Notes: generated from the sequence alone by a model not told the origin. 64,000 bases of DNA from Prunus persica (GCF_000346465.2 NC_034009.1:41540397-41604396), one strand, 5' to 3'; counted from the stretch's first letter, positions 1 through 10,825 are shown. Numbers and translations: made by a program.

Positions 1-994
1 TCGTGTGTTGTATCCAGAGGTGAATGCTTCTCCTACAACAACAACAATGGACTCGCGTAATTACTTCTCTTACGTCTCTTCACAGCAAGTTTCAGGCCCA
101 AGATAGTGTTGAGTAGTTGAGCAGCTTGTGTATAGTTAATCGTGATGAGAATTAAATGTATGTGATTTGGATTTTAATTTTCTTTCTCACTCTATATTGG
201 AATCTACTGTATAATTCTGACATCTTTCCACAAGGTTCAAGGTATGTTGAATGCTGTAATTTGTGCAGTTCATGTAAACAGCTCTTTTGAGAAAGTAATA
301 TGACTTAATTGTGTGGAAATTAGATGTAGCAGGTTTGTATTACTTTGCCATAAATGTTATTATGAGAAATTTCGGAGTAGATCATGCATTCTTAGATCTT
401 TCATATGAGAGACTGAGAGAGGTTGTCATGGATGTGGGTAAGGTGCTTGTTGATGGTGGCCACAGAATGCATGAGGATGCCTGTGGTGAGATGTTCTTCT
501 TTGTACTTTTAGCAATGTTATCATATATATGGGCATTGGTTGACAATTTCCTTCTGGATCAGTTGTCTTTTGCTTAGACTCACTTACCTCTTCACTAAGC
601 ACAGTGAATTTCATGTATTTCCCCACTTGTATGCCTGCGTTTTTGACCTTTTGTTTGCTAAGAAAAATATTGTGCCTGAGATATTAGCCGATAGGTTTAC
701 GCATGCTACTATGTTTTCTATTAGCAAACCTCATATGTCCTCTGCTCACTCGTTGCCTGTTTGTGATACATTCTAAGAAAGTAAAAAGTGGCTTTGGATT
801 TGTATTACGCTGGCAGTGTAAAGGGGTTTCTTTTCTATGTTTTTTTTAATTAAATACTGTTCCTAACTAATAAGAATTTATTTTGTTGTTTCAGTATTCA
901 GTTTTACAAATATATATTTAACTGTTTTTTTTCCTCTTTCACTGTCTCGATTAACGATTCTGTTTATTCTTACTGCTTTAATCCCACATGTCAG
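1..994. other. Left edge: unresolved upstream part of the GT51 gene
   Basis: No exon can be assigned with confidence. The next exon downstream begins inside the GT51 domain just after where the conserved S-T-I-T-Q-Q stretch should be. That stretch is not seen here in any frame, so the preceding exon probably lies left of the window and this is mostly intron. Two open stretches remain unexplained. One at 2-104 (plus) ends in Gly-Pro-Arg-stop and could be the tail of another reading frame. One at 311-577 (plus) contains a hydrophilic, exon-like segment (F-L-D-L-S-Y-E-R-L-R-E-V-V) followed by apparent intron sequence. I recognise neither. Confidence 0.35.
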
Positions 995-2990
995 CTGGTG
1001 AAAAATACTTTCCTTAAAAATGAACGCACACTCTCAAGAAAAATGGTTGAGATGGTGATGTCACTAGCATTGGAGAAGACAATGTTAAAAGGGCAAATAT
1101 TGAGCTGCTATATTAGTAAGGTAAAGTATACTCATTTATCTCATCATTGATCTCTCTGTTATTTTATATAATATTTGTGTTTAACATCTTTATCTACAAG
1201 TAAACGAAATACAAGATTAGTTATCAGGGATGGCCTTTCTCAGTTTTTTTTTTCATCTCACTCATGTGTAACATCAATCCCTCACCTAACTCTGGATGGT
1301 TACGTTTTGGTACTAAGATTTATGCTTTTCTCTATTAGTTGTGGTATGGTATGCTAGGTACAAGTGATTCTGCAGATATCTTAAGATAACCAGTTATAGA
1401 GATCTTTCTTTCCTCACCTGAGAGAATGAAGTTGCAAGTGTTTGCACTTTCAAATGTTTTCTCTTCATGCAGTTGGAGATTTTTTCAGTCGAAGGAGACT
1501 AAAGGTTAGTTAAAAAGGAGGCTGGGGTGCAACAAGAGAGGTTTTGTTTTCCCTTTTCTTTTTTACAAACTTAGAACTTAGAAGCTAGGTTTGGTTTTTC
1601 TCAAATTATAACATGAAGCATGAGAAAACTGAAATCAAGGCAAGTTTCAGCTTGGTCCATTGGGTAGCCCTATTGTTAGCTGTTCACCTCTCTTTTCCCT
1701 GCTTAATTTATTTGTCTTAACTAAACAATTGCCTAGTACCAAGTAAGCATTTGAAAAGATTACTGTAACAAAGACTGTACATATAACAGACCTAGGTGTA
1801 TGACAGATATACTGGGGACATGGAATTTATGGGGTTGAATCAGCATCAACATTCTATTTTGGGAAGCATCCATCTTGTCTAAGTTTGGGGGAGTCTGCAA
1901 TGCTTGCTGGGCTAATACCTGCCCCAGAACTTCGATCGCCGCTCAGGGATCCTTCCAGGTTCATTGATGATTTGGTTCCTTTTTCATTTTTTGCTTTGTG
2001 CTACTACCTTTGGTAGTTCCATAATTATAAACTTGTTGTGCACTTTGTGATTTTTACTCTATTCACTATTTACTTTCGGGTTTATTTCCAAACTAATTGT
2101 CAAAGCAAACTTTTACTATGTCATAGAGGAAAAACCTTTCAAGCCAGAGTTTTGAAGAGGATGGTGGACGTAGGCTTTCTTGATTTTGAAACAGCACTTT
2201 TTGTCGTGAAACAGTATCTTCCTCTGCATGTTACTGAGTCAGAAGCACCTGTTGTCTTTCTCCTGGGAGGTATGTGTTTCCTATAATTATTACAGTAGCA
2301 AGTTTTCTGAATCCCAGATTCTAAACAAGCTGTGGCTCCTTAAAATTGTTTAGAATTTTGTATGCGATATTTTCTGTTTCAGTGAATAAGAGGTCATGGG
2401 CTTATATACAGCTGTTCTATATTCATGGGCCAAACAAATAGGCATTTAATTTTAAAAAACTTTTTCTTCGGGTATAAATTTTTCATTTTAGTATTTTTAA
2501 ATGACTTAATTACTGTTTTACCCCTGGAACTCAAAATCGATCTCACTTTACCCCAACCGAAAATTTCTCACTTAAACTCCCATTCTCCTCACTCTGTCTG
2601 AAAAGTTAATTCAGAGCATGGGGTAACTTTTCCGATGGAGTGAGAGAATGGGAGGTCAAGTATTTTCGGTTCTAGTGGTAAAGTGAGACCGAGTTTGAGT
2701 TTCAAGGGATAAAACAGTAATTAAGCATTTTTAAATAGACCTACTCTTTCTTAGAAAGCGATGTCCCGAAAAAATAAAAATAAAAACACCCTTTTGATCC
2801 GTTTGATTGTTAGTTGGGAAAGCTTACATGGTTGGGTAAATTTAATCCAGTAGGTACAAACTCCAAATTGAGGGACATATGGGACTGGGAAACAGAAAGC
2901 AAAATCTGGGAAGCATGTGAAGATATGGAAAGATGGGCCCTCAAGGTCCGGGACGGAGCCTCAGCAAAACGTTCTTGTTCTCAGTATTAA
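995..2990 (+). CDS. GT51 peptidoglycan glycosyltransferase-domain protein, 3' part
   Basis: Four consecutive exons, 995-1120, 1807-1958, 2127-2269 and 2851-2990, join in phase with GT-AG borders and end at TAA 2988-2990. The first exon encodes LVKNTFLKNERTLSRK, the classical GT51 region that follows the STITQQ motif. The second starts IYWGHGIYGVESAS and continues with F-G-K-x8-L-G-E-S-A-M-L-A-G-L-I-P-A-P, both hallmark motifs of the transglycosylase domain of class A penicillin-binding proteins and MtgA. This domain polymerises lipid II into glycan strands. No penicillin-binding transpeptidase domain follows: the last exons give about 90 residues ending in a Trp/Glu-rich tail and SCSQY. In plants such a protein would be expected in plastids, but the N-terminus is outside the window so targeting cannot be seen. 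The general catalytic Glu also lies upstream. The family call is firm; the 5' structure is open. Confidence 0.8.
2503..2726. mobile_element. MULE-type MITE in the last intron of the GT51 gene
   Basis: A 224-bp element whose ends are inverted repeats (GACTTAATTACTG at the left, CAGTAATTAAGC at the right, continuing imperfectly for roughly 80 bp). It is flanked by a perfect 10-bp direct repeat ATTTTTAAAT at 2493-2502 and 2727-2736. A target duplication of 9-10 bp with long imperfect inverted repeats and no coding capacity fits a nonautonomous Mutator-like MITE. It sits in the intron between exons 2127-2269 and 2851-2990. Confidence 0.8.
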
Positions 2991-3223
2991 TTGTGAGCGA
3001 TCCTACCATTAAACTGGTTCTTCTGGTCCCTCTTGAAGCTTTGTTGCACAGATTTTACAGTATACATAGACTAGACTGGACCACCTCACAAGCAATATAT
3101 TACCTTCGAAGTCTTGTCTTCATCGCCACTACTAGCTATTTTATGACTTAATGTATGCATTGACAAATTAGTTCTCTAGATTTTTGTTTCTTCCGAAGTT
3201 CTAACAATTATTGATGGTCGCAA

Positions 3224-3360
3224 GGGGTTGTAGCTCAAGTGATTTAGAGCATATATTCTTGCACTTGAAGTCCTAGATTTGATTTCCCCCCCTTCTCCCT
3301 CCTTCCCCCCTACCCTCTCTTTTCCTCTAATATCGTTTGTATAAAAAAAAATAAATAGAA
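3224..3360 (+). mobile_element. tRNA-derived SINE remnant
   Basis: The segment starts with a Pol III A-box-like tract (TAGCTCAAGTG...TTAGAGC) followed about 30 bp later by a degenerate B box (AGATTTGATTTCC), a pyrimidine-rich body, and a 3' end T-C-G-T-T-T-G-T-A-T followed by A-rich sequence. It resembles the better-preserved copy at 58785-58888. It lies in otherwise gene-free sequence downstream of the GT51 gene. Confidence 0.65.
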
Positions 3361-3518
3361 AAAATGATATAGATCCAAATTTTCATTGAGAAGTTGGGTT
3401 TAATCCTTGAATTTTGGCGACTTTGACTTTTGTGCCATATAGGATCGCATTCCATTTAAAAAATAACAAGATAGGTATATGTCAGGTTGATTATATATTG
3501 TCTCATACTTCCCCCAAT

Positions 3519-3650
3519 AATCAAGTACAATTCTATATTTACCTAATAAGTTATGTACATAATCTCACATTTACCTAGTAATTAGGTACATAATCCTATA
3601 TTTACATAGTAACCAGGTACAATAGAAAATTTAACCTATATATATACATA
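3519..3650. repeat. Degenerate short tandem repeat, AT-rich
   Basis: About three imperfect copies of a unit near 40-45 bp that reads roughly C-TATATTTACCTAGTAA followed by GGTACATAAT. No coding capacity is seen. It lies just upstream of the MULE insertion. Confidence 0.45.
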
Positions 3651-3748
3651 TATTAATATAAAGCGCATTAGCTCATACACTACTAGAATATTTGGGTTTC
3701 AGCACTATTTTCGTATGTGCTCTTAGCTGCAAAAGACACCAATAATTA

Positions 3749-3870
3749 GGTTAATGACCTAAATGGCCCCCAATTATTGCCTCAGTATCATTTTGGTCCA
3801 CCAACTAAAATTTTCATTTCAAACGTTCTTAAACTTTTTATTTTGTACCAAGATGGTCCATCTGTCAAAG
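3749..3870 (+). repeat. MULE left terminal inverted repeat
   Basis: Begins GGTTAATGACCTAAATG and is inverted at about 9135-9259. Central identical tracts include TTTTCATTTCAAACG and AAACTTTTTATTTTGTA. Identity by eye is about 80 percent with small differences, suggesting an old insertion. Confidence 0.85.
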
Positions 3871-4021
3871 TCTGTGTACTATTCCATTAAATTGAGGGAC
3901 AAAACCGTATTTTTAGGTGAGTATCCTATTCTAAAACGATCAAGCCACTGTAGTATTGCATTCCCTCCCATTTCTGTTAGAAGCTCCACCAAAACCCCCA
4001 AATTAGAACCCTAGGTTTGCA

Positions 4022-4536
4022 ATGTCGGAGATTTCAACATTAGAGATTTCAACGACCTCAAGTGGGACGAGTCGGTACTGTGCCTATGGGACAAAGATAA
4101 TTCGTCGAACTTCGTGGAGGTTCGATGCTTGTGATAAAAATTGGGTAAGTTATTATTTGAGTTGCAAAAGTTGTTCTTTTCCATTTGTAATTGCTTAATG
4201 AGGTTTGAAATTGGGTAAGATTTGATTTGCCATAATAGCAGAAGAGGTATGCATTATTTTGATTGGGTGGACAATGAAACTTGTCCAAGAGGAAAACAAG
4301 TGGTCCTTGGTTTGCTTAGAAGACTTAGAGCAATGGAGGAGGAAGGTAGAGCAAAGGAAGAACAATTGAGAGTTGTGGAAGCAAAAAAGAAAGAATTGCA
4401 GCAGAAATTGAAAGAAATGGTTCAGGAAAAAAAGGTTTTGAAATGGGGTCATGGGCAAAGACAATTGATAAGGTGGGTTTCCTTGATTTTGTCTTGGAGT
4501 TTGTTTATAACATTTGTGATGAGTGGGAAGTTGTAA
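4022..4536 (+). pseudogene. GRF-zinc-finger-like cargo gene of the MULE, apparently decayed
   Basis: The first part, 4022-4144, encodes M-S-E-I-S followed by C-A-Y-G-T-K-I-I-R-R-T-S-W-R-F and a second Cys, resembling the start of a plant GRF zinc finger. The second part, about 4243-4536, encodes HYFDWVDNETCPRGKQV, the second half of the GRF finger, then a Lys/Glu-rich coiled-coil segment and a C-terminal hydrophobic segment (ISLW-type, about 20 residues) before TAA. This order (GRF finger, coiled coil, tail anchor) is that of the small plant proteins often annotated as At4g04775-like. The obvious donor GTAAGT at 4145 and acceptors near 4238-4244 leave the halves out of phase, and one expected zinc-ligand Cys before H-Y-F-D-W is not seen, so the gene is probably nonfunctional. 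It lies inside a transposon and is read opposite to the transposase. Confidence 0.6.
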
Positions 4537-5122
4537 TTGTTATGGCGTTTGTTCCTTTGAATGTAATGGTTCTGAAATGTGCATTAGTGTCCCTTGAATG
4601 TGCATTAGTGTTCTGAAATTTTCTTGAATTGAGGTTAGTTGAATATCTGGGAGATGCAATTCCATTACGTACAACAAATTAAAAGCCATTCCATTCTTGA
4701 CCACACAGGCAATTTACAAAATGAACATCCTTATAAACATTCAAATTCCAATTACAGACTTCCAATTACAAAATGCACCTGCCTAAAAAGTACATAACCC
4801 AAAACAGACAACCAATTACACAGTTTGAGCCATTCTAGCTCAAAACCAATGACACAAAGTACACAAAATCCTCCTGCCCAAAAAAGTACCTAACCTAAAA
4901 TAGGCAAGCAATTACAGAGTTTTAGCCCCTCAAACTCAAAACCAATTACACAATCTAAAGTCAGAATCAATCCCTTTTGTCACAAAATCCCTCTGGCCAG
5001 AAAATTACATATCCCAAAATACACAAAATATGACAACCTTATCAATAATTTCCCCTATATTAAGGCCATGTTATTATCATGGGAAATGTTGTCCAAAGCT
5101 GGTCCTCCTTGTCCCCTTTCTC

Positions 5123-5860
5123 TTACCACCTAAATAATGTAGTAATGTCAGGTGTATAATAGTTGAAAATTTGGCAATTAGTGAAATGAGTAAGAAAATG
5201 ACAAAAACCTATAGTTGGTCGTGAAGATGGTAAGCCTCTTCCTTCACTTATGCCTCTTCCTAAGCCTCTTCCTCTAATTGCACTTAGCTTTGAAAATGGT
5301 AAACCTCTTCCTAAGCCATTATGTGAAGATGGTAAGACTCCTTGTCCATTACCTCTTGTCACCTGAAAAAGTTACTGATCTTTATTGTTTTTCAATGACA
5401 TAAGCAATAAAAAATTGAATGGTTGAGAAAATAAAGCTTACACTTTCTTGTGAATTTGGGTAAACAGGGGCTTGAGCAACATTACCTCTTCCTCTACTTA
5501 TGCCTTTGCCTCCTTCTCCATTACCTCTTGCCATCTAAAAAAAATTAATGATTTCAGTTGCCTAATAACTTTTGCAATTTAAAACCACAAGAGCAACCAA
5601 AGCTTACACTTTGTAGAGAATTAGGGTAAGCAGTAGCTTGAGCAACATTTCCTCTTCCTCTACTTATGCCTTTCCCTCTGTTATGCCTCTCCCTTTTACC
5701 GTGTTAGAAGAAGAACCTTGCTCCCGTTGGGTTGAAGATGCATGAACATGCAAATGTATAACAAAATTATTAATGTAACTACACCATAACATAGAACTAA
5801 ACAAGGTGTCTAACAGTCATACCTGTTGGGTTTCATTGTTTTGTCTGTCACATGTTGCTC
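5123..5860 (-). pseudogene. Gly/Arg-rich C-terminal part of the MULE transposase
   Basis: Downstream of the SWIM-finger segment, the minus strand has several exon-like pieces encoding repeated G-R-G-x-G-R-G and R-G-K-G-I-S-R-G-R-G-N tracts. At 5440-5545 and 5605-5705 two near-identical pieces each encode a GRGNVAQA-type tract and a P-N-S-Q-type tract. MuDR-type transposases commonly end in such low-complexity basic tails. Splicing could not be resolved, so boundaries are approximate. Confidence 0.5.
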
Positions 5861-5893
5861 TATTATGGCATTTTTAACCGCATCCACGACATC

Positions 5894-8237
5894 TTATTTG
5901 ACTGAAAACCCTCTAAGCTTGGCTGGTGGGGCAATATAATTTAGGCATAGGGTTTGGTGGGATGGGGCTAGTATTTCAACCTCACCAGGCTCCTTCGTCC
6001 TAACTCTTTTAGGCCTACCTAGTTGTTGCTTATAAAGTGGAGGTTTAATTGGAGGAAGACTACATTTACTCCATTGGTCCATTGAAGGGATGAGGTGAAT
6101 CACTGGTTCATAAGCCTTCATATAAGTCTCGAGCTTATAACAATCATCCACATAAGCAATTGGGTTTTCACATCTTTGAAATATTGCTGAGATTGCATGG
6201 GGACATGATATTCCACATAAATTCCACCTCCTACAAGAACATGTCTTTGCTCTAAGGTCTACAACAAGTTCTTCACCATAAATGTGGCTCACTTGATACA
6301 ATTTCTCACCAGCCAATTTAGGAATGCATTGTGATGAACCTAGCTTGTTCTTTTTAATTATCTTGAAGATCCTAGGCCTAATAGAGTATCTCTAATTCTG
6401 ACATGCAGACCTCCTACTAACCATCCTAAGCATTCATATACACCCTTATCCTCTCCAAGCAACTCAAAATTGTCTTATCCCTTGCATCTAGTATGGCTGC
6501 ATTGAAACTTTCACATAGATTATTCAACAAAAGATCACATTTAAAATGTGATTCAAAGTGAGATCTGCTCCAATTTTTTGCAGGTCTCTTCTTCAACCAC
6601 TTCTATGCTTCCTCATCCTCATTTTTCATCTTCTCCATTTCTGCCTCCCACCAAGGCACAGTTGTAGCTCTTGCTGCAGCCCATAATATATGTTTCAGAG
6701 CAAGACCAGTATGTGATGCCCTAAAGTTATTGTACAGGTGTCTCACACACATCCTGTGCTCTGCAATTGGAAGTACTATCTCAATGGCATGTACAAGTTC
6801 CTTTTGTTTGTCACTAATTACTACCCAAGCTTTTTCATTTGTAATCCCTAAATCTTCAATAAGAAGATTGAAAAACCAAATTCAAGAGTCTTTACTCTCA
6901 ATATGAACCACTACATGAGCTACTGGGAAATAACCATTGTTCCCATCCACCCTAACAGCCGACAAGATCTGTCCAGGATAAGGCCCTTTCAAATGGCAGC
7001 CATCAACACCAATAACAAGCCTGTAACCTTCTAAAAATCCCTTCTTACAGGCAGCTAAGCACACATATATCCTTTGAAATACTGTCTCACCCTTCACAAT
7101 CTGAGTTTTAATCTTCACTGTACTACCCTTGTTTGCAATTTTCAATTGTTCTGCATAATCCCACAATCTAGCATATTGTTCTTTGAAAGTACCTTTATTT
7201 AAATCTATGGCTAGCCTCTTTGCCCTATAAACTTGAATTTTGGTGACATTTATTTTGTAATCTTCCAACACATCTTCTTGAAATGATTTCAGATCAAAGT
7301 CTGAGTTGCGCTTCAGCTTGTTTGCATATCTGTCACAAAGCCATTTTGATGTAGTATGCCTAAGCTTGTCCACTCTTCCACACTGATGTTCTAGGCTCAA
7401 AGTTTTTATTGCAAATGTCCCTTCCTCTCTATTAATCTTTGATTTATATACTTGGAAAGAACACCCTTTCACACGTTTAGCCTGAAATCGTCTGTTGTCG
7501 TTTTTTTTCAATTTCACTTCCCTACCATATATAATTGCATGCTCCTTGATAGCCTCTATCAGTATTTTTTTTTTTTTTTTTTTTGCAAACTTCATTCCCA
7601 ATCTAAACTCAGGATTTTTCAAATCCACATCTCTTCTATACTGCTTAAACTTTGGCAGTTTTATCTTTTTTCTACAGTTACCCTCATCTTCAGTCTCACT
7701 TCCAGTGTCAAATTCTGATGTGTCAGCATCATCTGATGACACCTCTCCTGGAGCACTATGACTAGTCCTCTCATCTGCTACATTCTCTCCAACAGTTGGC
7801 CTGGCCTCTGCCTCATTTTCACTGAACTCATGATCACTGTCTTTAATTTCTGAATCTGCATCTTCATCTTCATTTGACAATTCTGCCCATTCATTATCAA
7901 TTGTCACATGTGCCCCTATATCTTCATTTGGTAATTCTAGCCCTGCATCTTCATTTGGTACCTCTTTGACCGCATCTTCATTTGCCACTTTTGTCCCAAC
8001 ATTCTCAAAAGTCTCCTCATCTTCAACTTCAATATAATCCACCTCTTTCACTTGGTAATTCTGAGTCAAATCCTTATCACAATTCTCTGCATCTGGATCA
8101 TACTCATAGTCTTCAATCTTACTATAGTATAACACAATAACCTTATTGGATGGTATGTGGTCAACCATTTCAACCACTGTAGCATCTGATGTAACAAGCG
8201 CCAGTTCACCCTCAGGATTTTTACACCTAATTTCCAA
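5894..8237 (-). pseudogene. MuDR-type MULE transposase, broken by stops and a frameshift
   Basis: The N-terminal reading frame (8237 down to 6882, 451 codons) has an acidic Asp/Glu-rich region (about residues 60-190), then a plant MuDR DNA-binding region (H-Q-C-G-R-V.. and W-L-C-D-R-Y), then the start of the MULE transposase core (G-V-D-G-C-H-L-K-G-P-Y at about residue 415). An in-frame TGA at 6882-6884 interrupts the core where a Trp is expected. The same frame then continues with C-V-R-H-L-Y-N-N-F and C-D-L-L-L-N-N-L-C-E-S-F-N, typical MULE motifs, with further stops at 6603-6605 and 6426-6428. A frameshift near 6390 precedes the SWIM zinc finger (C-S-C-x-R-W-N-L-C-G-I-P/S-C-x-H) in 5894-6316. 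Three stops plus a frameshift make this a transposase relic. A poly-Lys stretch (about 7568-7583) could also have slipped. Confidence 0.88.
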
Positions 8238-9134
8238 ATGTTGTTAAACTTGAGAAATGTCAACATCATACCCAAGACCTCTCCTAATTTTCAGTAAATC
8301 TAACAAAGACAGAAAATCCTGTATAATATTGTCCAAATAACAGACCTTACCCTTCTTATAAACCCCATTTTCAAACCAGCCCCCATGATGTAATTCTAGA
8401 GTGCACATTCCATTGGTAGTTGCAAAATTGAAACAACAATATGTTATTCTAAAGTCATAGTTTTGTTGTTAATGCTAACGACAACAAGGGTAACAATTAC
8501 TGAGTTGGATGTGAACCAGACAATCAAGGGACCACAGACATAAAACTTATACTCTGCAGTCAATGTAGTAAAAGCCAAATCCACATATAAGAAAACGATT
8601 CATTTACCCTTACTTTAAACATAAAACAACCAAAAAGCCGAACACAAACACAGAAAAAAGAATCTTTATAAAGAAACCACAGTTCTAGACAAGGACAACT
8701 CATTCATTTCATCCATTTCCAAACAAAAACAACATAAAATGCATTATAGAAGCCCTTACCGTATTTGGGAGTCTTTCCACCCGAACGGAATTCGTACTCC
8801 AGTATCAGCAACTAGTGAATTTCCCAAAATCTCCAAAATCCCCAAAATCAAACCCTAACCCAAACTCCCAAATTCAAACTCCAAAACTAACACTGAAATT
8901 ACACACTAACTTCACCAATTCAGCGACTCACACACTACTACAGCATCGACCAATTCATCAACTCGCATTAGAATCCCTTTCACTCGATGGTAATCGCAGG
9001 AAATGAGAGGGCTTATCAAAAAGTGGAGGTATTTTGGAGGAATTTTGGTTCTGAACGATAGGGCTTCTCAAAAAGTTGCATATACCATTCAAAACTCAGT
9101 CACGTAGCTATCGCGTGATCAAAAGTGACGGAAT
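8238..9134. other. Noncoding right part of the MULE
   Basis: Between the transposase start and the right inverted repeat I see no coding sequence beyond a short low-complexity frame at 8815-9006 rich in Pro, Ser, Asn and Thr. The segment from about 9010 (AAAAAGTGGAGGTATTTTGG) is repeated at 23270. It would contain the transposase promoter, but no clear TATA box could be assigned. Confidence 0.5.
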
Positions 9135-9259
9135 CTGTCACGGATGGACCATCTTGATACAAAATAAAAAGTTTAAGGACGTTTGAAATGAAAATTTTAA
9201 TTAATGTACCAAAATAATACTTGAGCGATAGTTTAGAGAACATTTAAATCATTAACCCC
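9135..9259 (-). repeat. MULE right terminal inverted repeat
   Basis: Inverted partner of 3749-3870, ending TCATTAACCCC before the target duplication AAATAATTA. The same end with the same right flank is repeated at about 23400-23525 inside the duplicated segment. Confidence 0.85.
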
Positions 9260-9712
9260 AAATAATTATGCTCTATGTTCAAAGGCCATGGTGCAACCAC
9301 TATTTGGCCAACGGTGTTGTCTATTGGTATAGGACACCAAAGAAAAATTCATGTCAAACAATATAAAACACGAAAAACAATATAAAGCATGAAAAACTTT
9401 ATCAATTGATTAGACATATGTGCAAACACAATTATAAAATCGTCCTCAATGCTATATATTTTATATATAAAAAAATATTACAACCCAGGTGCTCACGCGC
9501 CTAGGCTGGATTCCACTTTTTTTTAACACCCTAAATGCAAACATGCCTGAGCCCAGGAAAAAAAAAATTGCAAACATGAAAAAGTCTAAATAGCCGACAA
9601 ATGCAATGACATGATATTTTTTTAACAAGAACCAAACATCCACATTTTGAAACAAGGAAAATCACCCACAAATTCCTAAATGAACTTCAAAAATGATAAA
9701 CAATAGAGGGCA

Positions 9713-10037
9713 TCAAAGACTGGTTGCTGCCCTGTACAACACCTCGGGTTGATAGTGATACGACACGTCGTTCGAGTTGTCGAGGAGGTCGAGGACAGTG
9801 TTGTCGTCTCCGGTGGTCTTGAGGATCTGGAAGATGTGGTTGTCCACTAGCAGCAGCAAATATCACCAGTTCACATCTTAAACACAAATCAATGACACAA
9901 AGCCCAACTTTAGCTGAAACCCATAAAATGTTTGATGTTTAATCGCACACAACAACATGAATCATATGAAATTATGTGTCTTTGTGTGCATGTGAGCAAT
10001 TACCTTGTTCTGGTTGGAGTGAGTTGGAACAGAACAT
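9713..10037 (-). CDS. Small two-exon reading frame of unknown function, copy A (55 aa)
   Basis: Exon 1 (10037-10004) and exon 2 (9846-9713) join in phase through AAG/GTAATT and CTGCTAG, giving 55 residues that end ...L-Y-R-A-A-T-S-L-stop. Exon 2 is GC-richer than its surroundings and encodes a balanced, soluble segment (N-H-I-F-Q-I-L-K-T-T-G-D-D-N-T-V-L-D). The frame remains open upstream to an acceptor-like CTGCAG at about 10051, so the true protein may be longer, with more 5' exons I could not place. The only difference from copy B in exon 2 is a third-position C/T in a Leu codon. I do not recognise the family; it could be the 3' end of a larger or degraded gene. Confidence 0.45.
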
Positions 10038-10354
10038 GCTCACCAAAAAACTGCAGCAAACCATAAACCCAGAAATATTTATAATAAAGAAAGAAAGTTT
10101 AGAAAAGGTAACAACTTTACTAGGCTTGACTCCTAACCTTTAGCTGAGGAAGAGAGAAGAGAAGGAGAGGGTTAGATATTTTCTAGGATTGGAAAAGATC
10201 CGTGTGTTTTTTAAACTATTATAAAAAAATATTTAAAAAAACACGTTTTTTTCCTTCTGAAAAAAAAAAAAACTTGGAAGAGAAAAAGGACACTACATAA
10301 AAATAATTATTTGTGTTATAAGGGTGTGACATATGTAGATGGAGACAACTATTA

Positions 10355-10825
10355 TTTTTTAGGGAGACTTTGAAAAAGCCCAAAGGAGAGAGAAAATTTT
10401 TAAAAGAAGCAAAAATGGACAAAATTGCCCTTATTTATTTTTTGATTTCCTAAGAAATCCTTTACATTTGCATGTCTTTGGTTTGAAAGTTGAGAGGTTA
10501 TTCTGTCTTTTTTCAAAAAGCTTTGGCTTTTTCCAAAAGTGAAAGTTTTTTTATGGGTAAAACCTAAATTTACTAATTTTTTATGAACAACTTGTTAGTG
10601 ATATTACCTATAATATTATAGTAAATTTAGGTTTTAGTCATAAAAAACTTTCATTTTAGAAAAAATTAAAATTTTTTCAAAAAAGACAGAAAAATCTGTC
10701 AATTTTCAAAACAAAGACATGCAAATGTAAAGGATTCTTTAGGAAATCCAAAAATAAATAAGAGTAATTTTTTTCATTTTTGCTTCTTTTAAAAAATTTC
10801 TCTCTTTTGATCTTTTCCAAACGTC
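10355..10825. mobile_element. Foldback MITE, copy A (both arms)
   Basis: Two arms of about 210 bp are inverted copies: the left arm (about 10380-10580) contains TTTAAAAGAAGCAAAAATGG and TTACATTTGCATGTCTTTGG, and the right arm (about 10620-10815) contains their reverse complements. The loop is about 40 bp (ACAACTTGTTAGTGATATTA). No coding capacity. It lies between the dioxygenase gene and the small two-exon frame. Confidence 0.75.

Larger units (their letters stand above)
3749..9259 (-). mobile_element. Decayed autonomous Mutator-like element (MULE), 5.5 kb
   Basis: The ends form terminal inverted repeats of about 120 bp: 3749-3870 matches the reverse complement of about 9135-9259, sharing for example AAAATTTTCATTTCAAACGT and ATTTTGTA-C-AAGATGGTCC. 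Flanks are CAATAATTA (3740-3748) and AAATAATTA (9260-9268), a 9-bp target duplication with one mismatch, as expected for Mutator. Inside are a MuDR-type transposase on the minus strand (5894-8237 and a Gly/Arg-rich tail) and a GRF-zinc-finger-like gene on the plus strand. The transposase is broken by stop codons, so this copy cannot be autonomous now. A second copy of the right end, with the same flanking DNA, lies at 23262-23525 because of the segmental duplication. Confidence 0.9.

Noticed and set aside
2383..2441. Possible last exon of the GT51 gene directly after a TTTCAG acceptor
   Set aside because: It is in phase, but the exon at 2851-2990 is also in phase, has strongly protein-like composition and a clean acceptor; the shorter option gives a low-complexity tail.
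2933..3151. Open frame on the plus strand
   Set aside because: Overlaps the last GT51 exon in another frame and the 3' UTR; composition does not look coding.
7452..7761. Two plus-strand frames rich in Phe
   Set aside because: Antisense shadows of the acidic and poly-Lys parts of the MULE transposase.
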